Origin: Saprospiraceae bacterium
GTDB lineage: Bacteria; Bacteroidota; Bacteroidia; Chitinophagales; Saprospiraceae
Assembly: GCA_023300835.1 (NCBI GenBank)
Contig: JALZVB010000240.1
Coordinates: 1-11,867, forward strand
DNA length: 11,867 nt
Direction of reading: 5' to 3'
Shown here: positions 5,079 to 11,867 of the stretch, in pieces
Position numbering within the stretch: position 1 is the first letter of the stretch
Layout: each line of letters opens with the position of its first letter
Notes under the pieces: generated by a model
Database searches by the model: none
The model's input: the letters and a program-made list of their open reading frames with translations, nothing else
What the model was told of the DNA's origin: nothing
Position numbers and translations under genes: made by a program

Positions 5079-6072
5079 AAAAATACTGAGGAATCAATTC
5101 CTTTAATTTTTCTAAGGTTTCCGTTACAGTTAAATCACTCATGCCACCAGAAGCATTTGCATGTCCACCTCCATCAAAGTGAGTTTTTGCTAAAACATTC
5201 ACTGGGTTTTCTGCGCCTTTGGATCGGAAGGAAATTTTCATAATTCCATCCTTCTCTTTGAATACAATGGCTGCCTTCATTCCTTTTATGGACAAGATTA
5301 AATTAGCCAAACCATCTGCATCTCCTTTTTGGTAATTGTACTTGGCGAGTTCTTCTTTAGATAAGGAAATTATAGCAACGTTCTGGTCGTATAGAATCTC
5401 TAATTTTTCACTCATGGCATAGCCTTGCAGACGCAAACGATTTTCTGTATTTGTATCATTTAGCTTTTCATGAATGATATGATGTTCTACGCCTGCAGTT
5501 AAGAGTTTGGCTAAAATTTCATGCGTACGTGGCTTTACTGAGTTGAATCTAAAACTACCTGTATCTGTTAATATGCCTAAGTACAATGGCGTTCCAATTT
5601 TTTCATCTAATAAATCCAGATGTCCAGACTGCTCTATCAATTCAAAGACTAATTGAGCAGTAGAGGAAGCAGTTGTTTCAGAGACAGTTAATGTTGGAAA
5701 TTCTTCGGGGTTCAAATGATGATCTATCATGATTGTCTTACAAGTAACTGTGTCTAATAAGGCTTGCATATCTGGGCCTAAACGACTGGTGGCATTATAA
5801 TCTAAACAGAAGATCAAATCTGCTTTTTTTATTTGCGCAGTTACTTCATCCGGATTTTCTTCCATCAAAATTATAGCCGAAGTATCTAGCCAGTATAAAA
5901 ATTCTGGCGCTTTGTCTGGATGACATACAATGGCTTTTTTACCCAATTTTTCAATAAAATGTAGTAATCCTAAAGAAGAACCAACTGAGTCTCCATCTGC
6001 AGATCTATGAGCTGTAATCACGATATGATCAGCCGCTAGTATTTCTGCTTCAATTTCTTTGTATATATTCAT
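5077..6072 (-). CDS. nrnA: DHH/DHHA1 phosphoesterase, NrnA-type nanoRNase/pAp phosphatase
   Basis: A 331-residue cytoplasmic enzyme of the usual NrnA length. The DHH domain shows the metal-binding residues: His22, Asp26 and Asp28 in ITAHRSADGDSVGS, Asp91 in FCLDYN, the Asp117-His118-His119 triad (IDHH), and Asp170 in GILTDTGSFRF. The C-terminal DHHA1 domain carries the substrate-binding GGGH (301-304) in GGGHANASGG. Enzymes of this family use Mn2+ to degrade 2- to 5-nt RNAs and dephosphorylate pAp to AMP, supplying the oligoribonuclease function in bacteria without orn. Some members instead act on cyclic dinucleotide products (pApA, pGpG). The start is an ATG. All catalytic residues are present, so it should be active. 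It stands alone, with 140 nt to the divergent gene at 6213. Confidence 0.93.
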   Translation of the reverse strand: MNIYKEIEAEILAADHIVITAHRSADGDSVGSSLGLLHFIEKLGKKAIVCHPDKAPEFLYWLDTSAIILMEENPDEVTAQIKKADLIFCLDYNATSRLGPDMQALLDTVTCKTIMIDHHLNPEEFPTLTVSETTASSTAQLVFELIEQSGHLDLLDEKIGTPLYLGILTDTGSFRFNSVKPRTHEILAKLLTAGVEHHIIHEKLNDTNTENRLRLQGYAMSEKLEILYDQNVAIISLSKEELAKYNYQKGDADGLANLILSIKGMKAAIVFKEKDGIMKISFRSKGAENPVNVLAKTHFDGGGHANASGGMSDLTVTETLEKLKELIPQYF

Positions 6073-6212
6073 GTGTTGTGTCTTTTTTTGAGTGGACGAA
6101 GTTAAGTTTATTATAAGGAAGAGTTCACAGATGGATTAGATTCTATTCCATGAATTAAGTTATTAGGCTTACTTTTGAAATACTAATTATTTTTTTTATC
6201 AATCTATAGTTT

Positions 6213-6581
6213 ATGCCCTTTTTAGAAGTGTTTGATCTTTTTTGGAAACAGGTAATAATAAGTGTAAAAAAAGGGAGTTTTGCTAAATTGACTATGACAA
6301 AGACGATTGGTAAACCTAACTTGAGAAACATATTTGTCAGACCAGTCTATTCTGAAAATGACTTTAAGGTCTTACTTAAAATGAGCTACAGGTCTGTGGA
6401 AACAGAGGATCAGGAAGACGAGCTTACATTGGAAGAGGCATTTGTCGTCATAAGATCACATCTTAAAAAGTCTTTTTCATCTGTTCTGTTATTTACTTTA
6501 ACAAAAGATGTTAGTTTCAAAATCAATAAAAAAGGGGCTGGTAGAATTACAGAGTCCCTACCTACATTTACGGCGGTTTAG
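6213..6581 (+). CDS. 122-aa protein like the N-terminal domain of a Bacteroidota methyltransferase
   Basis: ATG at 6213 leads to a 122-residue basic protein. The stretch FAKLTMTKTIGKPNLRNIFV, the segment around VLLKMSYRS, the VVIRSHLKKSFSSVLLFTL part and the final FKINKKGAGRI...PTFTAV resemble the N-terminal domain of a Bacteroidota class I SAM-dependent methyltransferase family of nearly 400 residues, as I recall it. Those proteins go on with a HDKxKxRLI-like linker and a Rossmann domain. Here TAG follows directly (6579-6581), and none of the three + frames shows the missing domain in the next 300 nt. It is therefore either a truncated remnant or a stand-alone N-terminal domain. No SAM-binding glycine motif is present, so methyltransferase activity is not expected. 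The family link is from memory. Confidence 0.65.
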   Translation: MPFLEVFDLFWKQVIISVKKGSFAKLTMTKTIGKPNLRNIFVRPVYSENDFKVLLKMSYRSVETEDQEDELTLEEAFVVIRSHLKKSFSSVLLFTLTKDVSFKINKKGAGRITESLPTFTAV

Positions 6582-6882
6582 ATTCGGGAATTATAGGTGA
6601 TAGATATAGAGCATCTATGGATTAGTAAGTCTGCTCCTAATTTCGAATTGGATTTTTATTACTCTGTAATTGTATGAGACCAACAATAATATTGATCTAT
6701 AAACGCTATATGTTATTAAGAATATAATGTTTCACGTAAAGTCGTATTATCAGTTTTATTGTTTCAAGTAATTTCTAATTATTAAATCTTAAATGATTGA
6801 TGACAACTTGTAAACTAAGTCTTTCTGACCTTGGTTTTTATAATATAATAGCTTACTTTCCACTACAGCAACTATTTGAAAA
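6582..6882. other. 301-nt AT-rich intergenic stretch
   Basis: No gene-like frame is visible. A short inverted repeat (ATAGAT 6600-6605, ATCTAT 6613-6618) lies just after the preceding stop. A possible but imperfect Bacteroidota promoter sits before the CotH gene: TTG at about 6831, then TACTTTCC about 20 nt on, some 29 nt before the ATG. It matches only part of TAnnTTTG. Confidence 0.4.
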
Positions 6883-9168
6883 ATGTCACTAGTAAAGACC
6901 ACGTATAGTCTACTTTTATCTTTTATTCTCCTTATAGGTATTTCTGCGCAAGATATAAGAATTAATGAGGTAATGTCTAAAAACGAAACCTCACTTTCTG
7001 ATAGTGAAATGGCGTTTCCAGATTGGATAGAGTTATATAATACAACAACGCAAAGTATTAGTTTGAAAGATTGGAGTATGTCTGATGATAGTGATGATAT
7101 ACTCAAGTGGACTTTCCCTGATGTAAATATTGAAGCTGAGAATTATCTCATCATTTTCGCATCTGGAGATGACATGAACATCCAATCTCTACATACCAAT
7201 TTCAAACTGTCATCATCTGGAGAATCTGTTTACTTGTATAATAGCAACCAGGAATTAATAAGCCAGCTTAATTTCCCGAGTCTACAAGTAGATCAATCTT
7301 TTGGTTATTTAGATGGAGAAAATAGGCTGTTCGATTTGGCAACACCTGGAAAAAGTAATGCTCATACTTCTAATCTGACATGTGACATAATTTCTGGTTT
7401 CTATCCATTTCCACTTGAGGTATCGTTTACTGATAATTTATCCTTTGGTGATTATAGATATTCCCTCGGTGGAGTGGATCCAGGTGAAGATGGTAGTGAT
7501 TTTTTAGGTTCTGTCTTTCTTGACAATGAAATCTTACCTAATCGTCTCACTCATTATGTAACAAGTCCTGAACAAGAATTAATGTCATTTAAGGCCTGGT
7601 CATTAGCCAGCCCAGATATTCCTAAATGTCATATATTAAAGTATGCTGCTTATGCTAATGGGAGTGCAGTAAGTGATATTGAGAGTAGAACATTTTTCTC
7701 TAACAATGGCGTTGAAGATATCAAGTTACCTGTTATTTCTATTATAGCTTATGAAGAAGATCTTTTTAATGATACATTGGGGATCTATGTTCCTGGTGTC
7801 AACTTAGATGAAGATGATCCAGAATGGACGGGTAATTATTTCCAAAAAGGAAGAGATTGGGAGAGAAAAGTTAAGTTTGAGTATTTTGATGAGAATAAGA
7901 ATCTTATAATCAGTCAAGATGCTGGAATCAGAATACATGGTGGTAAGACAAGAGGCGCAGCACAAAAGTCACTACGTGTATATGCAAGAGATGTGTATGG
8001 AAAGGACAGCTTTGAGGCCAACATTTTTGATGGTTTTAATGTGCAGAAATTTGATAATTTTATTTTGCGTACCTCAATGGCTTCTTGGCGAAGTGATTTA
8101 ATGTTTAAGGATGCGTTGATACATTCACTAGTAAGCGACATGGATGTTGATCATCAGAAACAACGGCCGGTTCTGGTTTATCTTAATGGAGAATTTTGGG
8201 GTATACATTTTATAATAGAGCGGATAGATGATAACTACATAGCCAATAACCATGAAATTCCGGTGGACTCAGTTGAAATATTTGATTGGACCAATCCTAC
8301 TTTTTTTGGACTCATGAATTTTGTAAATGAGAATGACTTATCAGTTCTTTCTAACTATGAAGAACTGGCTTCTGTTCTAGATATTCCTTCTTTTATAGAT
8401 TACGTATTGACGGAAGTTTACTTTGGAAATAGAGATTGGCCATTTAATAATTTTACAGCTTGGAGACATAAGAAAGTGGATGGGAAATGGCGTTTTATTT
8501 TATTTGATACGGACGGTGCATTTTTTGAACCAGAGGACAACAATTTAGATCATTTGGCATTGAATAGTGGGCCATCCTGGGAGTATGACCCATTTGTCAG
8601 TCTTATCTTTATTGCATTGGCAGAGAATGAATCATTTGTTGATGCATTTATAAATCGGTACGCTTTCTTGATTAAAAATAATTTTTCACCTGATATTGTT
8701 ATAAATAAAATACGAGAATTTGAAAAACTCCTATCCTATAACCTTGAGGATCATATGCTGAGGTGGAATTTTCCTGATAGTAAGTCTCAATGGTTAAGTG
8801 ATATTAATAATGATCTTATCGATTTTGCAATTGAGAGACCTTGCTTAATGAAACATCACTTGGAAGAAGTGTTCGATAGAGATATCTTAAATTTCAGTTG
8901 TGAGTTGGATGAGAGTGAAAATGTTTCATTCAGTATATCTCCCAACCCTGGGAATGGTGATATCTCAGTCAGTGTAGAAAATATTTATGTAGGAGAAGTC
9001 CACCTTAATGTTTATAACGCTATAGGCCAAGTGGTTCTAAAAAAACAAGACTTAGAAAATAATCACTTTATAAACATTGATCTTTCCGGGCTTAACAGGG
9101 GTACTTATATCATGGAGTTTTATTCCGGTACGTTTTCGGAAAGTATAAAGTATGTTTTATTAGACTGA
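6883..9168 (+). CDS. Secreted CotH kinase-like protein with lamin-tail domain and T9SS sorting tail
   Basis: 761 residues. A signal peptide (1 to about 22, ending GISAQ) is followed by a lamin-tail domain (about 24-145: IRINEVMSKN, FPDWIELYN, LKDWSMSDD, FPSLQVDQSFGY). A linker that may hold a chitobiase/FN3-like fold follows (about 165-275). The CotH domain runs from about 283 to 650, with GIRIHGGKTRG (348-358), SLRVYARDVYG, RPVLVYLNGEFWGIHFIIER (428-447) and WRFILFDTDGAFF (536-548). The last contains the metal-binding type Asp pair. The end (683-761: FSISPNPGNGD, YNAIGQVV, LNRGTYIMEFY) is a type A T9SS sorting domain. CotH-family proteins are atypical kinases that can phosphorylate secreted proteins. 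Here the target is unknown. It is predicted to be exported through the Sec and T9SS routes to the cell surface or medium. It is a single gene, closed by a terminator at 9306. Confidence 0.92.
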   Translation: MSLVKTTYSLLLSFILLIGISAQDIRINEVMSKNETSLSDSEMAFPDWIELYNTTTQSISLKDWSMSDDSDDILKWTFPDVNIEAENYLIIFASGDDMNIQSLHTNFKLSSSGESVYLYNSNQELISQLNFPSLQVDQSFGYLDGENRLFDLATPGKSNAHTSNLTCDIISGFYPFPLEVSFTDNLSFGDYRYSLGGVDPGEDGSDFLGSVFLDNEILPNRLTHYVTSPEQELMSFKAWSLASPDIPKCHILKYAAYANGSAVSDIESRTFFSNNGVEDIKLPVISIIAYEEDLFNDTLGIYVPGVNLDEDDPEWTGNYFQKGRDWERKVKFEYFDENKNLIISQDAGIRIHGGKTRGAAQKSLRVYARDVYGKDSFEANIFDGFNVQKFDNFILRTSMASWRSDLMFKDALIHSLVSDMDVDHQKQRPVLVYLNGEFWGIHFIIERIDDNYIANNHEIPVDSVEIFDWTNPTFFGLMNFVNENDLSVLSNYEELASVLDIPSFIDYVLTEVYFGNRDWPFNNFTAWRHKKVDGKWRFILFDTDGAFFEPEDNNLDHLALNSGPSWEYDPFVSLIFIALAENESFVDAFINRYAFLIKNNFSPDIVINKIREFEKLLSYNLEDHMLRWNFPDSKSQWLSDINNDLIDFAIERPCLMKHHLEEVFDRDILNFSCELDESENVSFSISPNPGNGDISVSVENIYVGEVHLNVYNAIGQVVLKKQDLENNHFINIDLSGLNRGTYIMEFYSGTFSESIKYVLLD

Positions 9169-9196
9169 TGTAAATAAGTATATGCTAATTTACATC
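9167..9196. repeat. Perfect 9-bp inverted repeat at the stop of the CotH gene
   Basis: GATGTAAAT (9167-9175) and ATTTACATC (9188-9196) pair exactly around a 12-nt loop, and the left arm overlaps the TGA stop. No T-tract follows. The hairpin could protect the mRNA 3' end or be a protein-binding site. Its function is not evident. Confidence 0.6.
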
Positions 9197-9305
9197 TATA
9201 TCGTCATTTAATCTAAGTAGTTTAGAACACAATTGGCCTAATAAATACACTGGATTGGAAAGTGGACTTAATTTACAGTCCTGTAGTAGTGAATACGCGA
9301 GCAAC

Positions 9306-9342
9306 AAAAAAAAGGAATGATCATAGATCATTCCTTTTTTTT
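9306..9342. terminator. Perfect bidirectional intrinsic terminator
   Basis: Eight A (9306-9313), GGAATGATC (9314-9322), loop ATA, GATCATTCC (9326-9334), eight T (9335-9342). The core stem of nine exact pairs is flanked by A and T tracts that make it a terminator on both strands. It sits between the convergent CotH gene (ends 9168) and the ABC-F gene (ends 9370) and should stop transcription from both sides. Confidence 0.92.
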
Positions 9343-9369
9343 ATTATTCGTATGTGTTTATTTTCTTCT

Positions 9370-10989
9370 TTACACCTTACTCATTTTCTCTCTGAGTTCT
9401 TTTATCACAGGATCAGCAAGATATTCATCTAGTGTCTTGAGTCTATCTATGATACCATTTGGCGTAAGCTCAATTATTCTATTGGCTACCGTCTGCGTAA
9501 ACTGATGATCATGAGTTGTAAAGACTACTGTTCCCGGAAACCCCATCAATGAGTTGTTAAATGCGGTGATACTCTCAAGATCTAAGTGATTGGTAGGTTC
9601 ATCCAACATTAAGAAATTGGCTTCCTTCATCATCATTCTTGAAAGCATACATCTTACTTTTTCTCCTCCAGACAGAACATCAGACATCTTGAAAACCTCT
9701 TCTCCACCAAATAACATTTTACCTAAAAATCCACGAATATATTGCTCGTCTTTATTAGTAGAAAATTCTCTCAACCAATCCATAAGATTCTGTGGTGCAT
9801 CACTGAAGAACGATTCGTTTTCTAAAGGAAGATAAGCCGTTGTAATTGTCTGACCAAATTCAAAGGTGCCGCTTTCAGCTTTGATTTCATTATTAAGTAT
9901 CTGGAATAAGGCAGTTGTCGCAAGACCTTCTTTAGCGATGATCGCAATTTTGTCTCCTTTGTTGACAGTGAATTCTACGTCTTTCAGTAAGTGTCTACCA
10001 TCGAGAACATAATTGAGTTGTTCGACTTTAAGAATCTGATCTCCAGCTTCTCTTTGTTGATCGAATATGATACCAGGATACTTTCTAGAAGAAGGTTTGA
10101 TATCTTCCAACTTAAGTTTCTCTAGAGATTTCTTACGAGAAGTGGCCTGACGAGACTTAGAGGCATTGGCGCTGAATCGTTCTATAAACGCTTGCATTTC
10201 TTTTCTCTTATCGTCTATCTTTTTATTCTGAGATAACTTCTGCTTGAGTGCCAGTTGAGATGATTCATACCAGAAAGTATAGTTGCCACTGAATGCATTT
10301 ATCTTATTGAAATCTATATCTACAATATGCGTACATACGGTATCTAGAAAGTGTCTATCGTGAGATACAACGATTACTGTATTGTTGAAGTTCAATAAGA
10401 AATCCTCTAACCAAGTTACGGTTTCTATATCAAGATCGTTGGTAGGCTCATCGAGTATCAATAGATCTGGATCACCGAATAAAGCTTGAGCTAATAAGAC
10501 TCTTACTTTCTGATTACCATTCAGATCTTTGACGAGTTTGTGGTGATGTGCTTCTTCTATCCCAATACCACTTAGTAATGCTGCTGCTGATGGTTCTGCA
10601 TTCCATCCGTCCATTTCTGCAAATGTCTCCTCTAGTTCTGATGCCCGCATACCATCATCATCATTGAAATCTGGTTTAGCGTAGATCGCATCTTTTTCTA
10701 GCATGATTGACCACAGTTTATCATGGCCCATCAATACTGTATTGAGAACGGTAACTTCATCAAATTCAAAATGATTCTGTCTCAGGACAGCCATTCGCTT
10801 TCCGGGTTCTAGGGTGATATCACCTTTGGTAGCATCTCTTTCTCCAGATATAATTTTTAAAAAAGTCGATTTTCCTGCGCCATTGGCGCCTATTACACCA
10901 TAGCAATTAGAGTCACCAAAGAACACATTGGCATCATCAAATAATACTCTTTTACCAAATTGGTGGGTAAGATCAGTAACTGTAAGCAT
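9370..10989 (-). CDS. ABC-F ATPase, YbiT-like, with one degenerate ATP site
   Basis: A 539-residue tandem-ATPase protein without membrane segments, typical of ABC-F factors that act at the ribosome E site. NBD1 has Walker A GANGAGKST (34-42), signature LNGNQ (156-160), Walker B LLILD (176-180) with Glu181, and His210. The linker (about 240-315) contains FIERFSANASKSRQATSR (268-285), nearly identical in memory to E. coli YbiT. NBD2 has AKEGLATT (352-359) in place of Walker A, signature LSGGE (439-443), Walker B with Asp463-Glu464, and His493. The composite site made by Walker A1 and signature 2 is intact. The other site (Walker A2 plus signature 1) is altered on both sides. It is a single gene. 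A TAnnTTTG box lies 21 nt before the start and a strong terminator follows. The role is a housekeeping or stress translation factor. Antibiotic resistance cannot be inferred. Confidence 0.93.
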   Translation of the reverse strand: MLTVTDLTHQFGKRVLFDDANVFFGDSNCYGVIGANGAGKSTFLKIISGERDATKGDITLEPGKRMAVLRQNHFEFDEVTVLNTVLMGHDKLWSIMLEKDAIYAKPDFNDDDGMRASELEETFAEMDGWNAEPSAAALLSGIGIEEAHHHKLVKDLNGNQKVRVLLAQALFGDPDLLILDEPTNDLDIETVTWLEDFLLNFNNTVIVVSHDRHFLDTVCTHIVDIDFNKINAFSGNYTFWYESSQLALKQKLSQNKKIDDKRKEMQAFIERFSANASKSRQATSRKKSLEKLKLEDIKPSSRKYPGIIFDQQREAGDQILKVEQLNYVLDGRHLLKDVEFTVNKGDKIAIIAKEGLATTALFQILNNEIKAESGTFEFGQTITTAYLPLENESFFSDAPQNLMDWLREFSTNKDEQYIRGFLGKMLFGGEEVFKMSDVLSGGEKVRCMLSRMMMKEANFLMLDEPTNHLDLESITAFNNSLMGFPGTVVFTTHDHQFTQTVANRIIELTPNGIIDRLKTLDEYLADPVIKELREKMSKV

Positions 10990-11009
10990 AATTGTCTTGA
11001 ATTTGGGTG

Positions 11010-11017
11010 CAAATGTA
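11010..11017 (-). promoter_or_regulatory. Bacteroidota minus-7 box (TACATTTG) of the ABC-F gene
   Basis: Read on the minus strand, 11017 to 11010 is TACATTTG, an exact match to the TAnnTTTG consensus of the main Bacteroidota sigma factor. It lies 20 nt before the ATG at 10989, which would give a 5' leader of roughly 14 nt. No clear TTG minus-33 element is seen at the usual distance. Confidence 0.55.
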
Positions 11018-11129
11018 CGCCTAATATCAGTTGTGAGGGAGTGATAATAAGTAAAATAATATTAAGCGAGGACAGAAATAAATTATATCACGCAGATGTC
11101 GAAGTCTTTAAATTTTTTATCAAAATAGA

Positions 11130-11765
11130 TTATACCGACCTCGTAACAATATTAAAAAGGGCGGCACCGAATATTCCCAGAAGTCCACCCACTGTGAGCC
11201 CATATTTACCTCTTATCTTAAGACCTAAACCTAAGTCAATTTCTTTGCCTTCGTTTCTTGTTCTATATATATCAAACCTAGAAGTTAAACTATAATGCTG
11301 CGCAAAATTAAGAGTAACTTCACTAGAGGATCCACCTTGTAAATAATGATTTCTTATGTTTTGTGATTTCTGTCTATTATAGGTTGATACAATAAAGCCA
11401 GGAGCTACATCTAAAGAAAACCTATCGTTTAGTCTTATGTGAAATGGAAATCTTATACCTGATTTTTCATACCCCCAGCGATCTCTATAGTGAACATCAT
11501 AGAATAAATTTAAACCTATTGTCAAATTAGGATTAACCTTACCTCCTAAAATTTTTAAACTAAATCCTAAGCCAGGATATTTTTCTCTGCTCCCGTCAGT
11601 TTCTTTATTTTCACTAGATATTCTAAGAATTGTAAACTCCGCAAAACTACTACGAGCAATATCTATAGAATCATATCCAATTTTTATTATTTGGCCATTG
11701 AGAAGTAGACTATTCAAAATGAGATAAAGGACACCAAGGGTCTTTTTGTAATTTGAGTTGTTCAT
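11130..11765 (-). CDS. Hypothetical outer-membrane beta-barrel-like protein (211 aa)
   Basis: ATG at 11765 begins a signal peptide (MNNSNYKKTLGVLYLILNSL, cleaved near LLNGQ). The mature protein alternates strands and turns: FAEFTILRISS, GLGFSLKILGGKVNPNLTIG, LNLFYDVHYRD, IRFPFHIRLND, SLDVAPGFIVSTYN, SSEVTLNFAQHY, SRFDIYRTR, IDLGLGLKIRGKYGLTVGG. This is the pattern of a small outer-membrane barrel, and the phrase FPFHIRLND...F.LDVAPGF recalls Bacteroidota porin-like barrels. The C-terminus is a hydrophobic Gly/Ala-rich segment (LLGIFGAALFNIVT), unusual because barrels normally end in an aromatic strand. No named family is recognised. It is transcribed in the same direction as the ABC-F gene, 140 nt upstream of it, but that gene has its own promoter. 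Confidence 0.75.
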   Translation of the reverse strand: MNNSNYKKTLGVLYLILNSLLLNGQIIKIGYDSIDIARSSFAEFTILRISSENKETDGSREKYPGLGFSLKILGGKVNPNLTIGLNLFYDVHYRDRWGYEKSGIRFPFHIRLNDRFSLDVAPGFIVSTYNRQKSQNIRNHYLQGGSSSEVTLNFAQHYSLTSRFDIYRTRNEGKEIDLGLGLKIRGKYGLTVGGLLGIFGAALFNIVTRSV

Positions 11766-11830
11766 GTTCTATGATTTGTGCACTAATGCTGCAAGACTTA
11801 AAATAGCACATTTTTAAGCCATACCTCCGT

Positions 11831-11867
11831 TTACTTAACGACAGTCACATCCCCTGCAAAGGCTTGT
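11831..11867 (-). CDS. Last codons of a minus-strand gene (rest outside window)
   Basis: On the minus strand the edge reads in frame as QAFAGDVTVVK and then TAA (11831-11833). A C-terminal GDVTVV-K ending fits what I remember of type B (CHU/gliding-motility) T9SS domains, which often end in a strand such as GxVTLIR. With only 11 residues this is no more than a hint. The next gene starts 66 nt downstream. Confidence 0.35.
   Translation of the reverse strand, partial: QAFAGDVTVVK

Noticed and set aside
7919..8101. Short + frame inside the CotH gene
   Set aside because: It lies wholly inside a strongly supported coding region in another frame and has no domain-like features.
9317..9505. Short + frame over the terminator and the 3' end of the ABC-F gene
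   Set aside because: It begins inside the terminator hairpin and runs antisense to a well-supported gene.
1..11867. CRISPR array, tRNA or rRNA genes
   Set aside because: No regularly spaced identical repeats, no tRNA-like cloverleaf with a recognisable TTCRA arm, and no rRNA sequence were seen on reading both strands.

Overview
This window looks like a chromosomal segment of a low-GC Bacteroidota, most likely Saprospiria or a relative (inference). The signs are a secreted protein with a C-terminal type IX secretion (T9SS) sorting domain, lipoproteins with Bacteroidota-style signal peptides, small outer-membrane beta-barrel proteins, weak or absent Shine-Dalgarno sequences, and an exact TAnnTTTG minus-7 box before the ABC-F gene.

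Region 1 (1 to about 4200, all genes on +) is an AT-rich accessory stretch. It holds short unrelated hypothetical genes: a partial gene at the left edge, a 43-aa membrane peptide, a PH-like protein, a possible 47-aa membrane peptide, a 300-aa lipoprotein, a DUF6624-type lipoprotein interrupted by one in-frame TGA, and a 104-aa protein. The gaps between them hold imperfect inverted repeats with outer AAC...GTT ends. Two gaps share a 20-nt element (19/20 identical) just after a gene. Two others share GTTAGCKATWATTAAAA (15/17 identical), 20 to 25 nt before the next ATG. One-gene-plus-palindrome units in a single orientation resemble an old integron-type cassette array. No integrase is present in the window and several sites look decayed.

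Region 2 (4271-6581) has a beta-barrel-like protein (-), an NrnA-type DHH phosphoesterase (-), and a 122-aa protein (+) that resembles only the N-terminal domain of a larger Bacteroidota methyltransferase family.

Region 3 (6883-11867) has a 761-aa secreted protein with a lamin-tail domain, a CotH kinase-like domain and a T9SS tail. A perfect bidirectional terminator separates it from a convergent YbiT-like ABC-F gene. After that come another beta-barrel-like gene and the last codons of a further minus-strand gene.

The genes do not form one pathway. NrnA and ABC-F are housekeeping functions (nanoRNA/pAp turnover, ribosome-associated ATPase), the CotH and barrel proteins belong to the cell envelope, and the left third is accessory DNA. 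The points most worth checking are the cassette-like repeats, the GGA-to-TGA-like interruption of the DUF6624 gene, and the paired loss of both halves of one ATP site in the ABC-F protein.
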